Assembly: GCA_023055505.1 (NCBI GenBank)
Contig: JALIRH010000001.1
Coordinates: 97,185,034 to 97,249,033 of the forward strand
Source: Callipepla californica brunnescens
Lineage: Eukaryota > Chordata > Aves > Galliformes > Odontophoridae
Reading direction: 5' to 3'
Length of the DNA: 64,000 bases
Below, one piece after another: positions 1 through 11,400 of this stretch (positions within the stretch are counted from its first letter, which is position 1; each line of letters begins with the position of its first letter). The translations under genes were made by a program, and so were the position numbers. The notes below the pieces were generated by a model. It worked only from the letters and a program-made list of their open reading frames with translations. It made no database searches and was not told the origin of the DNA.

Positions 1-194
1 AGAGCACAAACACATTTAAGATTTTTTTTTGTTGTGATTAACAGATTTTTTTTTCCCACAGGAAATTATTAGACGTCCTAAATTCAATAGGTTGTCTCAG
101 GTGGATACATTTTGTAGTTTTTTTTAGACATTTTTCAACTGATGTCATGAAAAGTGTAACTATATCCATTTGAATTAAAAGACTTGGCCGTGCT

Positions 195-262
195 TTAAGC
201 AGGTGGTTGGACTAGAGACCTCCTGAGGTCCTTCCCACCTGCGTTATACTGTAGCTCTATGG
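195..262 (+). mobile_element. CR1 LINE 3'-end fragment
   Basis: The stretch reads ggttggactagagacctcct followed by gaggtccttcccacctg, the conserved 3' terminus of avian CR1 retrotransposons, in sense orientation. Only about 70 bp are recognisable, so this is a strongly 5'-truncated copy. It ends in a degenerate form of the terminal ATTCTATG-like repeat. No coding capacity remains. Confidence 0.85.
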
Positions 263-543
263 CTACAAAGATCTCCTGCAGAGTACCATTAAATATCACA
301 CAGAATCAGTCTCTTAGAACATCTTATTAAGATTGCTCAGCTTTACTACTTACACGATTAGCACAGAAACTAAATATCATCACTTGTTGTGGTAAGAGCT
401 GATGGGAATATCTGTAGCTCTGGCTTGTTTCATATACTCTTTGCTATTGTGTAGACACCAGAGCACATTCATACTCTTGTTCCTTGCCTTCTGTCTCCTA
501 GCAACTCCATCTGCTGCCTGATTTTGTATGTTGGAAGTACAAG

Positions 544-750
544 TCAGATTTTATTATTTTTTTCAGTTAGGAAAAAGCTGCTCCTTCCCTGATTCCAGTC
601 TAGCTTAACACACAGTTTTATATTTAAGATCCCTTTTGTGTAAGTGAAGATCATTTCATCCCGTGTTCCATCACAAACAGGACCTTCTTTCCAGTCCTTT
701 ATCTGCAGGTCCTTTATTGGCCATGTAGGCATTTCAGTGACTATAAACAT
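544..750 (-). other. Exon-like open frame, unrecognised
   Basis: A 68-codon minus-strand frame opens with an ATG at 750 and reads MFIVTEMPTWPIKDLQIKDW at its start. The composition is mixed and protein-like (Trp, Asp, Lys, Gly and Cys spread evenly), unlike the low-complexity frames nearby. A second exon-like frame lies 430 bp upstream on the same strand. I recognise no family, signal peptide or membrane segment. It could be a decayed exon, an old transposon fragment or chance. No splice signals are convincing enough to set exon boundaries. Confidence 0.15.
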
Positions 751-1181
751 TGTCTGTTCTCTCCAAGACTTATTAATCCTTCCTCAATTTGGGGGAATTT
801 TTCTATTGTTTTTTACTCCTATTGTTTGGCCTTTCACAAGCTATAATTAGACGTTCTCTGGCATCCATAATTGATACAGATCTCTGTTGCTCATTCCCTG
901 ACACATGACACATTTCCCTGCCAATGTTTGTGGAGCATGCTGTGAACTGAGTGGCACTGAGAAGTATGTAATAAAAAGTGTTTATGCCGTGTTTGCCTGT
1001 CAGTTACACACCCATTAATTTAACTCATCTAGCTTTGCTGTGATATTTGTGTGTCCTTGACTACAAGTGATTAACCATCACAGCAACCACCCATCCAAAT
1101 GATAAAACATCATAATACTGGGTGATGGTCAGAAAAATATTAAGGAAAAGTCAGTCCGCACTTGGAAGATGTGATAGTGTC

Positions 1182-1503
1182 TCAAGAGAACACCGAAATA
1201 ATATGAAGCATTTTGCCTTTCTTAAAACATGTTGTATATATATATGGAAGGGTAACATCTGTCTGCAATGTAACTGTAAAACCTAAGACCTCTTTGTAGC
1301 CTGAAGAAAAATCTTGATAAGTTTCAAGTGCATTCAGTGGAATTGGAGCTGAAACTTTTCTTTTAGAGGTCACTGGCTCCTTAGTCTCAGTATTCCCATC
1401 ACTATCTTCAGTCCTTTTCATAGTGTATAATTTTCATATAATTCAGTCATCTCTCCCAATGCTCTCCCATCGATTGCTGTAACAACTTCAGGCACTGTCT
1501 TTC
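1182..1503 (-). other. Exon-like block with a frame break, unrecognised
   Basis: On the minus strand a pyrimidine-rich stretch ending in cag (1504-1515) looks like a splice acceptor. Just after it a 27-codon open frame (1501-1421) reads KTVPEVVTAIDGRALGEMTE and continues to a TGA at 1420-1418. That stop overlaps an ATG at 1421-1419 in a second frame, which runs 79 codons to 1182 and is rich in charged residues (MKRTEDSDGNTETKEPVTSK). The two frames overlap as ATGA, so one lost or gained base would join them. This suggests a decayed exon or a retrocopy with a frameshift, but no homologue is recognised. Chance remains possible. Confidence 0.25.
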
Positions 1504-4500
1504 CTGATATCAGAAAAAATGTCATTGAGCTACTCATTTCTGGAGTGGAATTTGTGCCTAAATTTTGAAAAGATGGATGATAGTGAAATGTAGGCTGCCT
1601 TTACTGTATCCACACTAAACTGTACTCTAAAACAGAACATAAAACAGAAAAGCTGGAAGTGCAACAGATGGAAAGATTTTGTGTGTGTGAACATTTATGA
1701 ATTTTCAGCTTTACAAATGGTCATTCCTATAGTTCGCTCTTTTGAGCTGTAGGATTGAGTTGTGATGCTGAAGCTAAATCAGTGTATGAAGTACATAAGT
1801 TTTAGGAGCAGAAACTAAAAGAAAATGCAAACATCAAACTGAAAAACAATGTGGGGAGCTTCTCTGATGCTGTTGTCCAGCCAAACTTTTTATTTCAACC
1901 TCTATATGTGTGACTTTGTAAAAGGAAGGGCAAAGTTCAGGGAAATCTATGTACTAATAGTGCCATGGACTGCTACTGTAGGTAGCAGGGGACTGCTGTC
2001 TGAATCTTTCCTGGCAGAAACAACACAAAAACCTATCCTACTGTCCCAGAAAGTTTTACAATTCTGAGCAGGCCATGGGATCCCTGTTCTGCACCTTTCC
2101 TTGCCCTTTCTCTGCCAGCTTCACTCCTGGTAGATTTATTCATAACATGTTATTCACGTCTTCCCTCTGTCATTAGAAAGTTTCTCCTGGTGTCTAATCC
2201 AACTCTTATATAATCATAGTACCTCTTATCTTAAGTGCCTAAGAGAGACTAGATAGTTTCCACCACTTCAGCAGCTGCTTTTACCACCTAAACTTGTTTT
2301 ATTTTAGGTCTTCTCTCTCTTGGCAATCCTTCCTCGCAGGCCATATTTCCTAAATATCTGACTGCTCTTGGTCACAGAGTTTTTAATTACAGAATGCCTG
2401 CCAAATCCAAAATAAAATAAAGTAACAGAGAGACAGTTTACCAGGGTTTTCGTCTTTAAAACATTCCTAAGCAATACCTAATGGCCAATGCTTAACAGTA
2501 CATGTGACCCCAGTGCTGGAGAACGGATGATGTAGTCAATGATAAAAACCCACCTCATTCCAAAATTCCCATGTGGAGTTAAACTAAGATATAGCCCATC
2601 TGTCCTAATGCCTTCTTGGGGCCCACTGAGGCTGTAATGAACAGAACCAATAATCCCCTAATTTAGCAGTGAGTCATGATGGCAGTGGGTTAATCCTCCA
2701 AGTTCTTCACCAATCTCACAGTAACAACTAGCAAACAAGCATGGAATCCATTAGCTGCTTGTATTTACTCCTTTTGTAGTTGCCAGTGGCAACAGGAAAA
2801 TTACCATGTAAAAATTGTAATAAAAGATATTGATTTTAATCAGTAAATAATATATTGATTTGAAAATAAATAACCCTAGCAGGAAAAAAAATGAAATGAA
2901 AAATATGTGCTTTTAAAAATTTCTGATTTGCACAGCTGCAGCTTTCTATAATAGTGAACTAAAAGAACAGTAAATAATAGGCATCTGACCCTTAAATCAT
3001 AGATCCTCTACTTATCAGCTCAGTGTCTGCTACATCATTTCTCAGATTTCAAACTATCTGGGAAGGAAGACTAAGAAGAAAATTGCATCTTCTCAACTGA
3101 AAGCATGTATTTCTGAATGAAAAAGGACTACAGGCCATATTCCATTGTTATTGCACAATAGAAAGGCACTATGAAACTGTCTTTCTAATTTAATAGCAAG
3201 ACAAAATGTAAGCACGTGTCTTAATGTTTACAGGATATAGAATCTTAACTGAAACTCCAGTGAAAATGAAGTTATCCAGTTTTTCCATAAGAAATAACAT
3301 TCTGGTATCCCAGCTATTTCAGAGAAGTACAACACCCTCAGAAACCAATTCAGGAAGACACTTGTCTTTCGTGTGCCCCACTGATTTTCAGTGCCAGAAA
3401 CTTCTAATCTCAAGGCTGTCCTCCTTAAAAGGGAAGGGTTGGATTATTCTCATACTTACACAAATAAGGGAGAAAATACCATGAAGTAAAACCAGAATTA
3501 AAGCAAAAAGAGGATAAGACAACAGCTTCACTAGATCTTTCTTTATCATCCCTTCCAATAAAGGGAATTAGAATTAATTATTCCAGTTTGAAGATAAAGC
3601 AATGTTCCATATATATCTGACATACATATCCTACATAAATGGGCACACGGTCAAGCCCACACTAGCCCAGTATGCTCAGAGTATCAGCTTTCACTGAGCT
3701 TTAGGGAAAGTTGATGAAGTTAACAAGTTAAAGGAATGAGGGATGTTTTTACTTCCTCCAAACTGCCCTTTGACAAAGGAGAACAACCTTTGTTTATCTC
3801 AGCCACAGCTAGAACAGGTGCCTCTTCCAGCCAGTACTGATCATGGAGAAGCATTCACTGATTCATACAAATTAGGAGTATTTACCAAAGGTCATTCCTG
3901 TTTCTTGAAATATAGCTATAGGGTCATTTGGCTGTGTTAGGTGATTTTGGCCACATTCACGTCTCTCAAAACCACTTCCATCTTTTACACAGTACGAAGA
4001 CTATCCTGAAAGGTGGGAATACACTCAAACCTTCCTATCTATAATCATTTTTGCCTTGAATGAATCAACTGAAATGCAACAAATATAGGCAGGCAACACA
4101 AGAATGAAGCCTGCTGTCCAATTTTGTTCATTATTCTAGATCCTGGTTTAATTCATGCCATGTAACCTAGGGTTAAATTACTAAGTTTTTGCTTTTTTGA
4201 ACACACACCTTTCCCCCCGTATTTCTTACTAACTAGCTCTTGGCTTGCTGGGTTTTTATGCTCCTCACTCCTAAGCCCTAATTCTACACATGCAGTACAC
4301 ACATACAAACACACATAAATACCTCTACAGGCGTGTGTTGTAGCCTCATCACCTGCTGCTATGGAGGGATTTCACTAGGCAGCAGTATCTTTGCAAGGCA
4401 CATATTGCAACAGCAGATTTTTCTGTAAATCTACCCTGGCCTAGGAAGCTAGTTAGGTGCTTTGCAAAATATTAGCCCTGTTGCCTGGTTACAACACACA

Positions 4501-5115
4501 ATATTTCAGAGCTTGGACAAAATAGACCCAAGCAACCTTTTGCAAGAAATCATCTAAAAAAGAAAATCCCAGTCAACAACTAAACTATTGTTCTGGTCTG
4601 AAACAGGCCAATTTCTACAAAAGACAATATCTTTGCCAATAATTCCAGTAAAACTAGTCTCTCTTTGTGTTGACAATTAAGCCAGTTTGCACAAAAACTC
4701 ATTTCTGAAAAGGTTAATTTGCACATTGCCTTGAAAATCGTGAAGCACAAAGTCCTCTCCAAAAACATTTAAGGATTTTTCTCTACTGGTGTAGCAGGAC
4801 TTACCACTCCCTTTCTTGTGCTCTATCTTCTGTAATTAAAAACAAACAAAAAAAGATGCTTGGAAATCAGAATTCACCCTTGCTAAATAAATATCAACAA
4901 TAAGGAATCTAAAATCCTCAGTTTTGATAGCTTCATTTCATTATGTTCATTTACTAGATTTTCTTAAAAAGAAACATCAAAATACTGTGCAAGCAATAGG
5001 TGTGTTCAAAACCATTCAAATATTGATACAAACCTCTGTCTGTTGCTATGGTGCTATACTCATTTTATATTCCCATGTAGGTTTTAATAACATTTTTTCC
5101 TGATGCTTTCTACCA

Positions 5116-5158
<43 letters not shown>

Positions 5159-7938
5159 AAGATATAAAATGACTAGTTTTATTGGCTCCCCTGTTTAAGG
5201 AGAACCTAAATGTGTTCATTATATTCCTCGTTTTGGCTTTTGTCACAGGGGTGGGACAACACCTTTGAAATCAGCATTACGTATGCTGGGCTCTTAACCT
5301 ACTTATAAGAAAGAATAAAAACACTTACTTACAGCTTCATAAGAAGGGATATACAAGTCCTACAGAGAAACTGCCCAAAAATGGTTAACTACGGTCCAAA
5401 TTTCCTTTTCCATCTATGCCTAAGCTGACAATTAAAAGCAGCTGGTAGGGTAGGGAGATCTATTGGGAAGGCAGGTGTAAGGGGACTTAGAAATATTTTG
5501 GTTTTACAGGTTAAGAGGGGAAAAAATTATGCAGGGAAATAATAGTAGAGAAGATGAATAAGAGACAAATAAGAGTTTTTGGTTGGTCAGTTTTTCTTAA
5601 CCATTTCAGGTTCTTGCCTGTTGCTTTGAAGTAGTTTCTGAGCCTGGTTCTTCTATATATTATCCTGTGGCTGTTTTTAAGGCAAGGGGTTGGTTCACTT
5701 GCCTTTCAGGAGTTGGTGTTGCTTTAACCTGAAAGGTGATGTCTGTGTACCCATGACTTCCTCCTTTCTAAGGGGAAGAAGTGTAGGGGAGTGTCTCTAG
5801 TACCTTTGTTTGTTGTACCTTTGGATTTTCTGTGGTTTACCACTCTTCTGCAATGGAGTAGTCGTGCATTTCTTGCTCTTCTCAATGACTTAAGAAAGTC
5901 TGGAGGGTAAAAAGCAGTAAGCAAAAAGTGTGCTGAGGTTGCCACAGGAACAAGAAATCAGGGAGGCTGAGTGGGTGCAGTGGTCTTAGGAAGAAATGAA
6001 GGAGTCCTCATGTCTTTTCACAGCATCTCAATTTCTATCTCAATTGTCCTACCAATTGTTTTCTTGCACTTTCCCTTGCTTTCTCTTACCCACATGGGAT
6101 CCCACCAGCTTTGTAGTAACCTGTTTGTCTACAAAGCTCAGCTGCACTGCTGAAACGTTTGAGTTACTTTTTGTCCCTGGCTAGAAGGGAAGCAGTGGCA
6201 TTGGAGAGCAAGCATTACGGGGCAGTGATCAATACTGACCATATAACTACCCAAATTATATGATGAGGATATGCAACTACAAATTCCCTGTTGGATAGGG
6301 ATTATTTGCTGAATTATACTGACAGAAGGCATTGTGGGTGCCTGTGATAAGCCCACATAGAGGTAATCCCATGGATGTTCTTGGTGCTCTTTGTGTGAAT
6401 ATAAAATTGAATATATATTTTTCTCTATGGAGCCCCAGACAGTATGCAGGAGGATGCTTAAACTACACAGAAAATAATCCTGGGCTGTAAGAACTTTCAC
6501 AGGCATAGCAGTGTGGTGATCTGTCATACAGATTATATTTCAGAACAAAATTGCTGTCTAAAATGGAGAAATTTATGGTGTAACTATTCTGGCATAACAG
6601 TATTAGCAATGGGTTGTTACACTAATCTATATGCTAGTATACGAGCACAAGTGAATTTCTCTGCATTAACAAGCCTTACAGAGGAAAGTGCAATATCTTT
6701 TATTGCTCCTTGATGTAAGACTGAAATGTAAAAAGAACAGCGTGCCCAATCTGCCTTTTGAAAGGAAAACCATGGTTCTGAGTGTCCCTTTTCCTCTCAA
6801 CAGACACAAAAGACTTGAAGGCAAGCCTGTTGCAGAGCAGCTGAAGTGCTCTCTGCCCCTTGTTTAATTAATGCACAGCACTGAGGAGGAACTAAATCCT
6901 GCTTGTTTTACTCAAGGAAGTGATCCCATTGACTTGAATTAATCTACCTGCAGAATTAGAATGAGAAGGATTAAGACCTCAGTGTAGCAAATTCATTTCA
7001 CTGTTTTTTTTTTCTTCTTCAAATGCAAATAGTTGTCTCTCGATTGTCAGCATGATTTGTCTGGTGGTTGTTTAGCACAATGAGTGCCTGATTCTGCTCC
7101 CTGACTGTGTTTCCTAGCCTCCACTGTATCACAAACATGCTCAGCCTCAACAAGATAATTAGGATGAAAATGGAACAATAGGTGCTCTAACAATTATGTT
7201 TGTGTATACATCAAAAGGGACAGAATATCTTTGTCACGGGGAATTGTTATATTAATTAATTGAATCCTGTGCTTCCAGTTTGCATTGGGGTTTTATAGCT
7301 ACCTTCTTTCCTTTTTATATAGACAAGGCTCATCTCTCTCACCAACTGTGATGCTGAGGGAGAGATTATGATATTTGATATGCAGCATGGGAAGTCTCAC
7401 ATTATTTTACAACTGATGTGACTATCTTGTGAAACCACTTTATAGCTGCTCTCATTAGAGCGTCTCTGCTGAGTTCAATAAATTACTCAGTGTTAACTCA
7501 GCTGTAACTGAGAACATATTTTGATCTGAAATGTCATTTTAGTATGTAACCTGTTATTTTAACATATCTAATCATTATTTTTGGTGGGGACAATATTCAC
7601 ATTTTATTATTGTTTCTAACTAAATTATTAAAAAAGTCAGTGCAAGAGGCTGTTACTGTGTTTATCAGAATTCTTGTGGTGTCTAGAAACTCTCCCAAAA
7701 TATTATTGATTTAATTAGATATATATTTTCTTTATTGCAAGAATGAATCTTTCCAGAACTTCTCTTTGACTGTTTATTTCATCTGCCACTAAAGATAGTT
7801 TTTGCTTCTCAACTGAAACAGCTCACTTTAAGTATTCTCACTATAGCATCTCTAATTTTGTCAAAAAATACTTCAGTCTGATGTTAAGTATTGCTGAAAA
7901 TGACTGAGAAAGGGAAGCAATGATTTTTATGAGTTTAT
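1504..7938. other. AT-rich non-coding stretch
   Basis: No convincing gene or RNA was found in about 6.4 kb. Reading frames here are short (up to 129 codons at 6138-6527, minus strand), of biased composition and without recognisable domains. A block at about 2100-2440 weakly resembles antisense CR1 but is too diverged to call. The part from about 6860 to 7560 is rich in TAATTA-type motifs and includes an octamer ATGCAAAT at 7023-7030. Confidence 0.6.
5117..5155 (+). repeat. Poly(A) tract of 39 bp
   Basis: An uninterrupted run of 39 A residues starts after taccac and ends before gggaag. No retrocopied gene or SINE body precedes it. Avian CR1 elements end in an octamer rather than poly(A), so this is best read as a mononucleotide microsatellite. 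The minus-strand poly-Phe frame across it is an artefact. Confidence 0.95.
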
Positions 7939-8032
7939 TGAATCATCATAGACTGATGAAAAAATTGAGTTGGAAAGGACCCTAAAAACCATCCAGTTCT
8001 AGTCCCTTGCCATAGGTATCATCATACCATAT
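7939..8032 (-). mobile_element. CR1 LINE 3'-end fragment
   Basis: The plus strand reads aatcatcatagactgatgaa, then gagttggaaaggaccc and a vccatccagttctagtccc-like block, the reverse complement of a diverged CR1 3' end. The element is therefore on the minus strand. Homology stops where an ERVL-like LTR begins, so the LTR may have inserted into or next to it. Confidence 0.75.
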
Positions 8033-8480
8033 ATTAGTCCCATCTGGGACCGAATTGTTTTCTTCAGAGTGTCTGGCATGATGCTACGTATTGGTTCTAG
8101 GAGAAAAACAATGTTGATAACACACTGATGTTTGTAGTTGCTACTAAGCACTGCTATACAGAGCCAAGATCATTCTCAATGAAGGGCCCAAGGAACTGGG
8201 AGGGAACACAATTAGGACAACTGATCCAAACTGCCCAATGATATATTCCATATCATATGGCATCATGCAAAAGGTGTTTTGAAGCGGGTGGGTGTTCATC
8301 TGGCTTTCTTCCACTGCTCAGTGGACTAGCTGGACATTGTCTGGAGGGTGGCAATCATAATTATTTTTTTTTCTTTTCTCTATCTTAGTAAGTAGTTCTA
8401 TCTCAGCGAATGAGTTCTACCTCATTTTGTTTATCTCCTCCATCCCACTGGGATAGAGGGGGATCATGCTCTATTTTATG
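8033..8480 (+). mobile_element. ERVL-type solo LTR, truncated
   Basis: The block has the order of motifs of bird ERVL-type LTRs in sense orientation: catctgggaccgaattgttt near the start, then aaaacaatgttgataacaca, aactgggagggaacacaatt, a ccatatcatatggcatcatg block, and a 3' part with tctcagcgaatgagttctac and cccactgggatagaggggga. The terminal part seen in the related copy at 21,950-22,526 is missing, as is the exact 5' terminus. No internal retroviral genes flank it, so it is a solo LTR remnant. No target duplication could be assigned. Confidence 0.7.
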
Positions 8481-11400
8481 CACATCTTGCTTTACAAGTA
8501 GAATTGCTGTATGACTATCTCCTGCCTATATTGAACTGTTCAGCCTACTGCATCTAGAGATGATTTGAAAAAGGGAGCTCATTAGAAGCAGCATACTTTG
8601 TGCAACCCTCAGAAACTGTAGGTACTTTACTGAGTGATTGGTTGTCAGGCTTACAGCTGTGTTTTCTTATGTCAATCCTTGAAAAGTCAGTATGGTCCCT
8701 ATAGATGTGTCATCTCTACCTACATAATTGTGATTGAAGAGTAAGAACTCAAAAGTTGGAATGCTTGTCTGAATCAATATTTCAGGTCTTTCTTCTTGAA
8801 GCTTTAATGTTGGGTAGTTTGTGTTATTTTTGCTTGTTTGTTTGCTTGTTTTGTAATGCCTTGTCAGTACAACCCTTTTGGCTTTGGGATTATGCTGTGT
8901 CCTGACTCAATGGCAAGATTCATTTGACAGAGATAAGCCAGTGTTCCCCTTAGAAGATGGGAATTTTAGGATGATAAATCCTCATCAAGTGTGAAGAATA
9001 AGAAAGAATCACAAAATTACTTGGCAATTCTTTCACTGTAGTAAGGAATATCCTGGAAATATTTTAGATCAATTACAAAGTCAAAAGTATGGTCTCGGTT
9101 AAAAACATCAGAAGTTCCTGTAAGGGAACATAACAAATATGATGAAATCCAGACTCAACTGTCTTATTTAATGTACCAACAGTTAGACGTATTTAACATA
9201 GTAATAAAACAGCCTAACAAGTAGCAAAGTGCAGATTAAACGGTCTTACACTTTGAAGAAGTGCTTGGACTGAGGACAAACAGCAGTTAATGACAGTTGT
9301 TACATGGTCATGGTACAGACGCAGGTTGAAAATGTATTTTCTTTCTGTTGACATTTCACCAGGAGTGTCACAATGTCACAAGTTATTTGCTAAAACGATA
9401 ATTCACAGCAACTTTGTAAGTTTGCTGTTGCAAAGCAAATCTCTACTGCATTGCAATAACCATTTTAAAAGTAAAATGCTCTGTAAATTAAATATTGACG
9501 CAAATGTGTTAGTTGCTCATCAAACCTATGATTAAGGAACTGGTGCGGCTCAGACGATTAAAAAGGGTGTGGACTTAACACCCAACATAAACACAGACGG
9601 TGGTCCTTATAAATGTACTATCAACCAGTACTGCATATGATAATAACTAAAATGGCCCATTAGTTTTGAAAAGGTTGTGGAGGACCCTCTGGCCATGTTC
9701 TCAAATGCTTGTCTCCTCAGTATCCTGAGCTGAGAAGCCACATTGTTGTGAATAATGGACTGAGATTTCTCTTCTCACAAGTGCCTTTTTGATTGAGAAT
9801 ATAGAAGGAATAGAATTCATTACTGGGGTCCTTTACTGATGCTTTATTTAGCTCACAGCTCACCACCTTTGACAGCAGTGTGATTGCACCTGTGTTAAGC
9901 ACAGGCTATGATGCCTTATAATACAACGTGTGTGTTTTAGAAAGAGCTAGCACTTTGTTGCCTCACCTGCACATCAAACCAGGAGGAATCTTGAAATTTA
10001 ATTGCAAAAAGCCATATTGCTCTTTCAGAACAGTGCTTAACTTCTATTTTGCATACAATCATTCACATACAAAATAAAATCAAAGACTATCCATTTAGGT
10101 CTTATCCAGAGAAAAAAAAAGTTAGATGCCTGTAAATTAAGTGAATAAAATGTCTCTGAGAATGATGTGCACAGTCACTGTAAAAGGAGATGTCTCAGGA
10201 TGGAATTGAAAACAGACAGCATGCTAAGCAGGAAAATGTCTAGACTTAGCATAAAGATGTCTGAAATCCCATCACTCTCTAGAGCTCAGGGCATTTTGAC
10301 GTGCTTAATGTTCTCTTCAACATACAGGTTCACATTCTTTCTTTCAAAGGACTGTGTAGGATTGTGTAAGGCTTTATAAAAGCCAGAAGATCAAGTCTGA
10401 AGCTGTGCTCAATACTTATCTGGCTGTTGAAGTGAATTAATATCAGTCTTAGAGTATAGGAGTCTGATATTTCATTTCTGCTGATTACCTGTGCCTCAGT
10501 GATACTTTCAGGTTTGACCTAGGGCAGGATACAACCTTCTGTTCATATACTACCTTGAGAGCTGAGACTTGACCTCTCTCAGACATGGCATTGAATCAAG
10601 GCGATTCAGGTTGGGTGAATGGTATCCCTTCTGAGTTACTGCAGAAAGTATCCCACCTTCTTCTAGGGGATGAGATGTTCTCAGCTATGTTTTAGAGGCT
10701 CTTGATTCATTACAGCTGTGTTGACTACTCTAAATGCTCCTTTGGGATGTGTGTTTCTCAAAGGACTCGCCAGCTGAGAGGAATTCCTGGCTTCTGATTC
10801 CTAAGGAGTTTATGGTGAAGGGAAGAGGCTGAGCTGCTCAGAAAGGGCACTTCTCAGCCATGAATGAAACTGCAGGCTTTAAAGTTTAAATTCCACTAGT
10901 ACATACAGTACATTACAACAAACTACCACAGATTGTGCATGTGGAAATTTCAATTGTAATGAGTTGTATTCTTTCAGGCTGGTGCAAAAAGCAAAAGAAA
11001 CGTTTTTGATTGTAAAATTTTGAACATCACAAGTGACAAATGTGACCACCCAAAAAGGCAAATGTTTGGAGAGGCAGAGAATGAGAAGTACAGAGTCTTA
11101 TTGTGCATACTCAGTGACAAGAGGCTCCTCTTTTTTATGCTCACTAAGGTAATAAATTCTGCATAATGTAATGTGTACTGAAGCTAAATGAAACCATTTC
11201 TAACTACTTGGTCTGAGGAAAGTCTAGGGAATAAGGAAAAATATGGGTGGCCATTTATACATATGTGAGAGAAGAGCTGTATTACTAAATGATATTGGAA
11301 AGTTTTCCTTGAAATTGTTTCATGGTAAAGCTGCGTGGTATGTATCCCTCACCAAAACAAATAACAAAGTTTTAATTTTTGCAATTCTAGAATTCATCAC

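Noticed and set aside
2100..2440. Possible antisense CR1 3' region
   Set aside because: Only short stretches such as agaaagtttctcctggtgtc resemble CR1, so the match is too weak to annotate without alignment.
5117..5155. Poly(A) tract as the tail of a processed pseudogene
   Set aside because: The preceding sequence shows no coding remnant or target duplication, and CR1-driven retrocopies are rare in birds.
5046..5246. Minus-strand frame with a long Phe run
   Set aside because: The Phe run is a translation of the 39-bp A tract.
6138..6527. 129-codon minus-strand frame
   Set aside because: It shows no recognised motif, lies in AT-rich DNA, and has a length expected a few times by chance in six frames of 64 kb.
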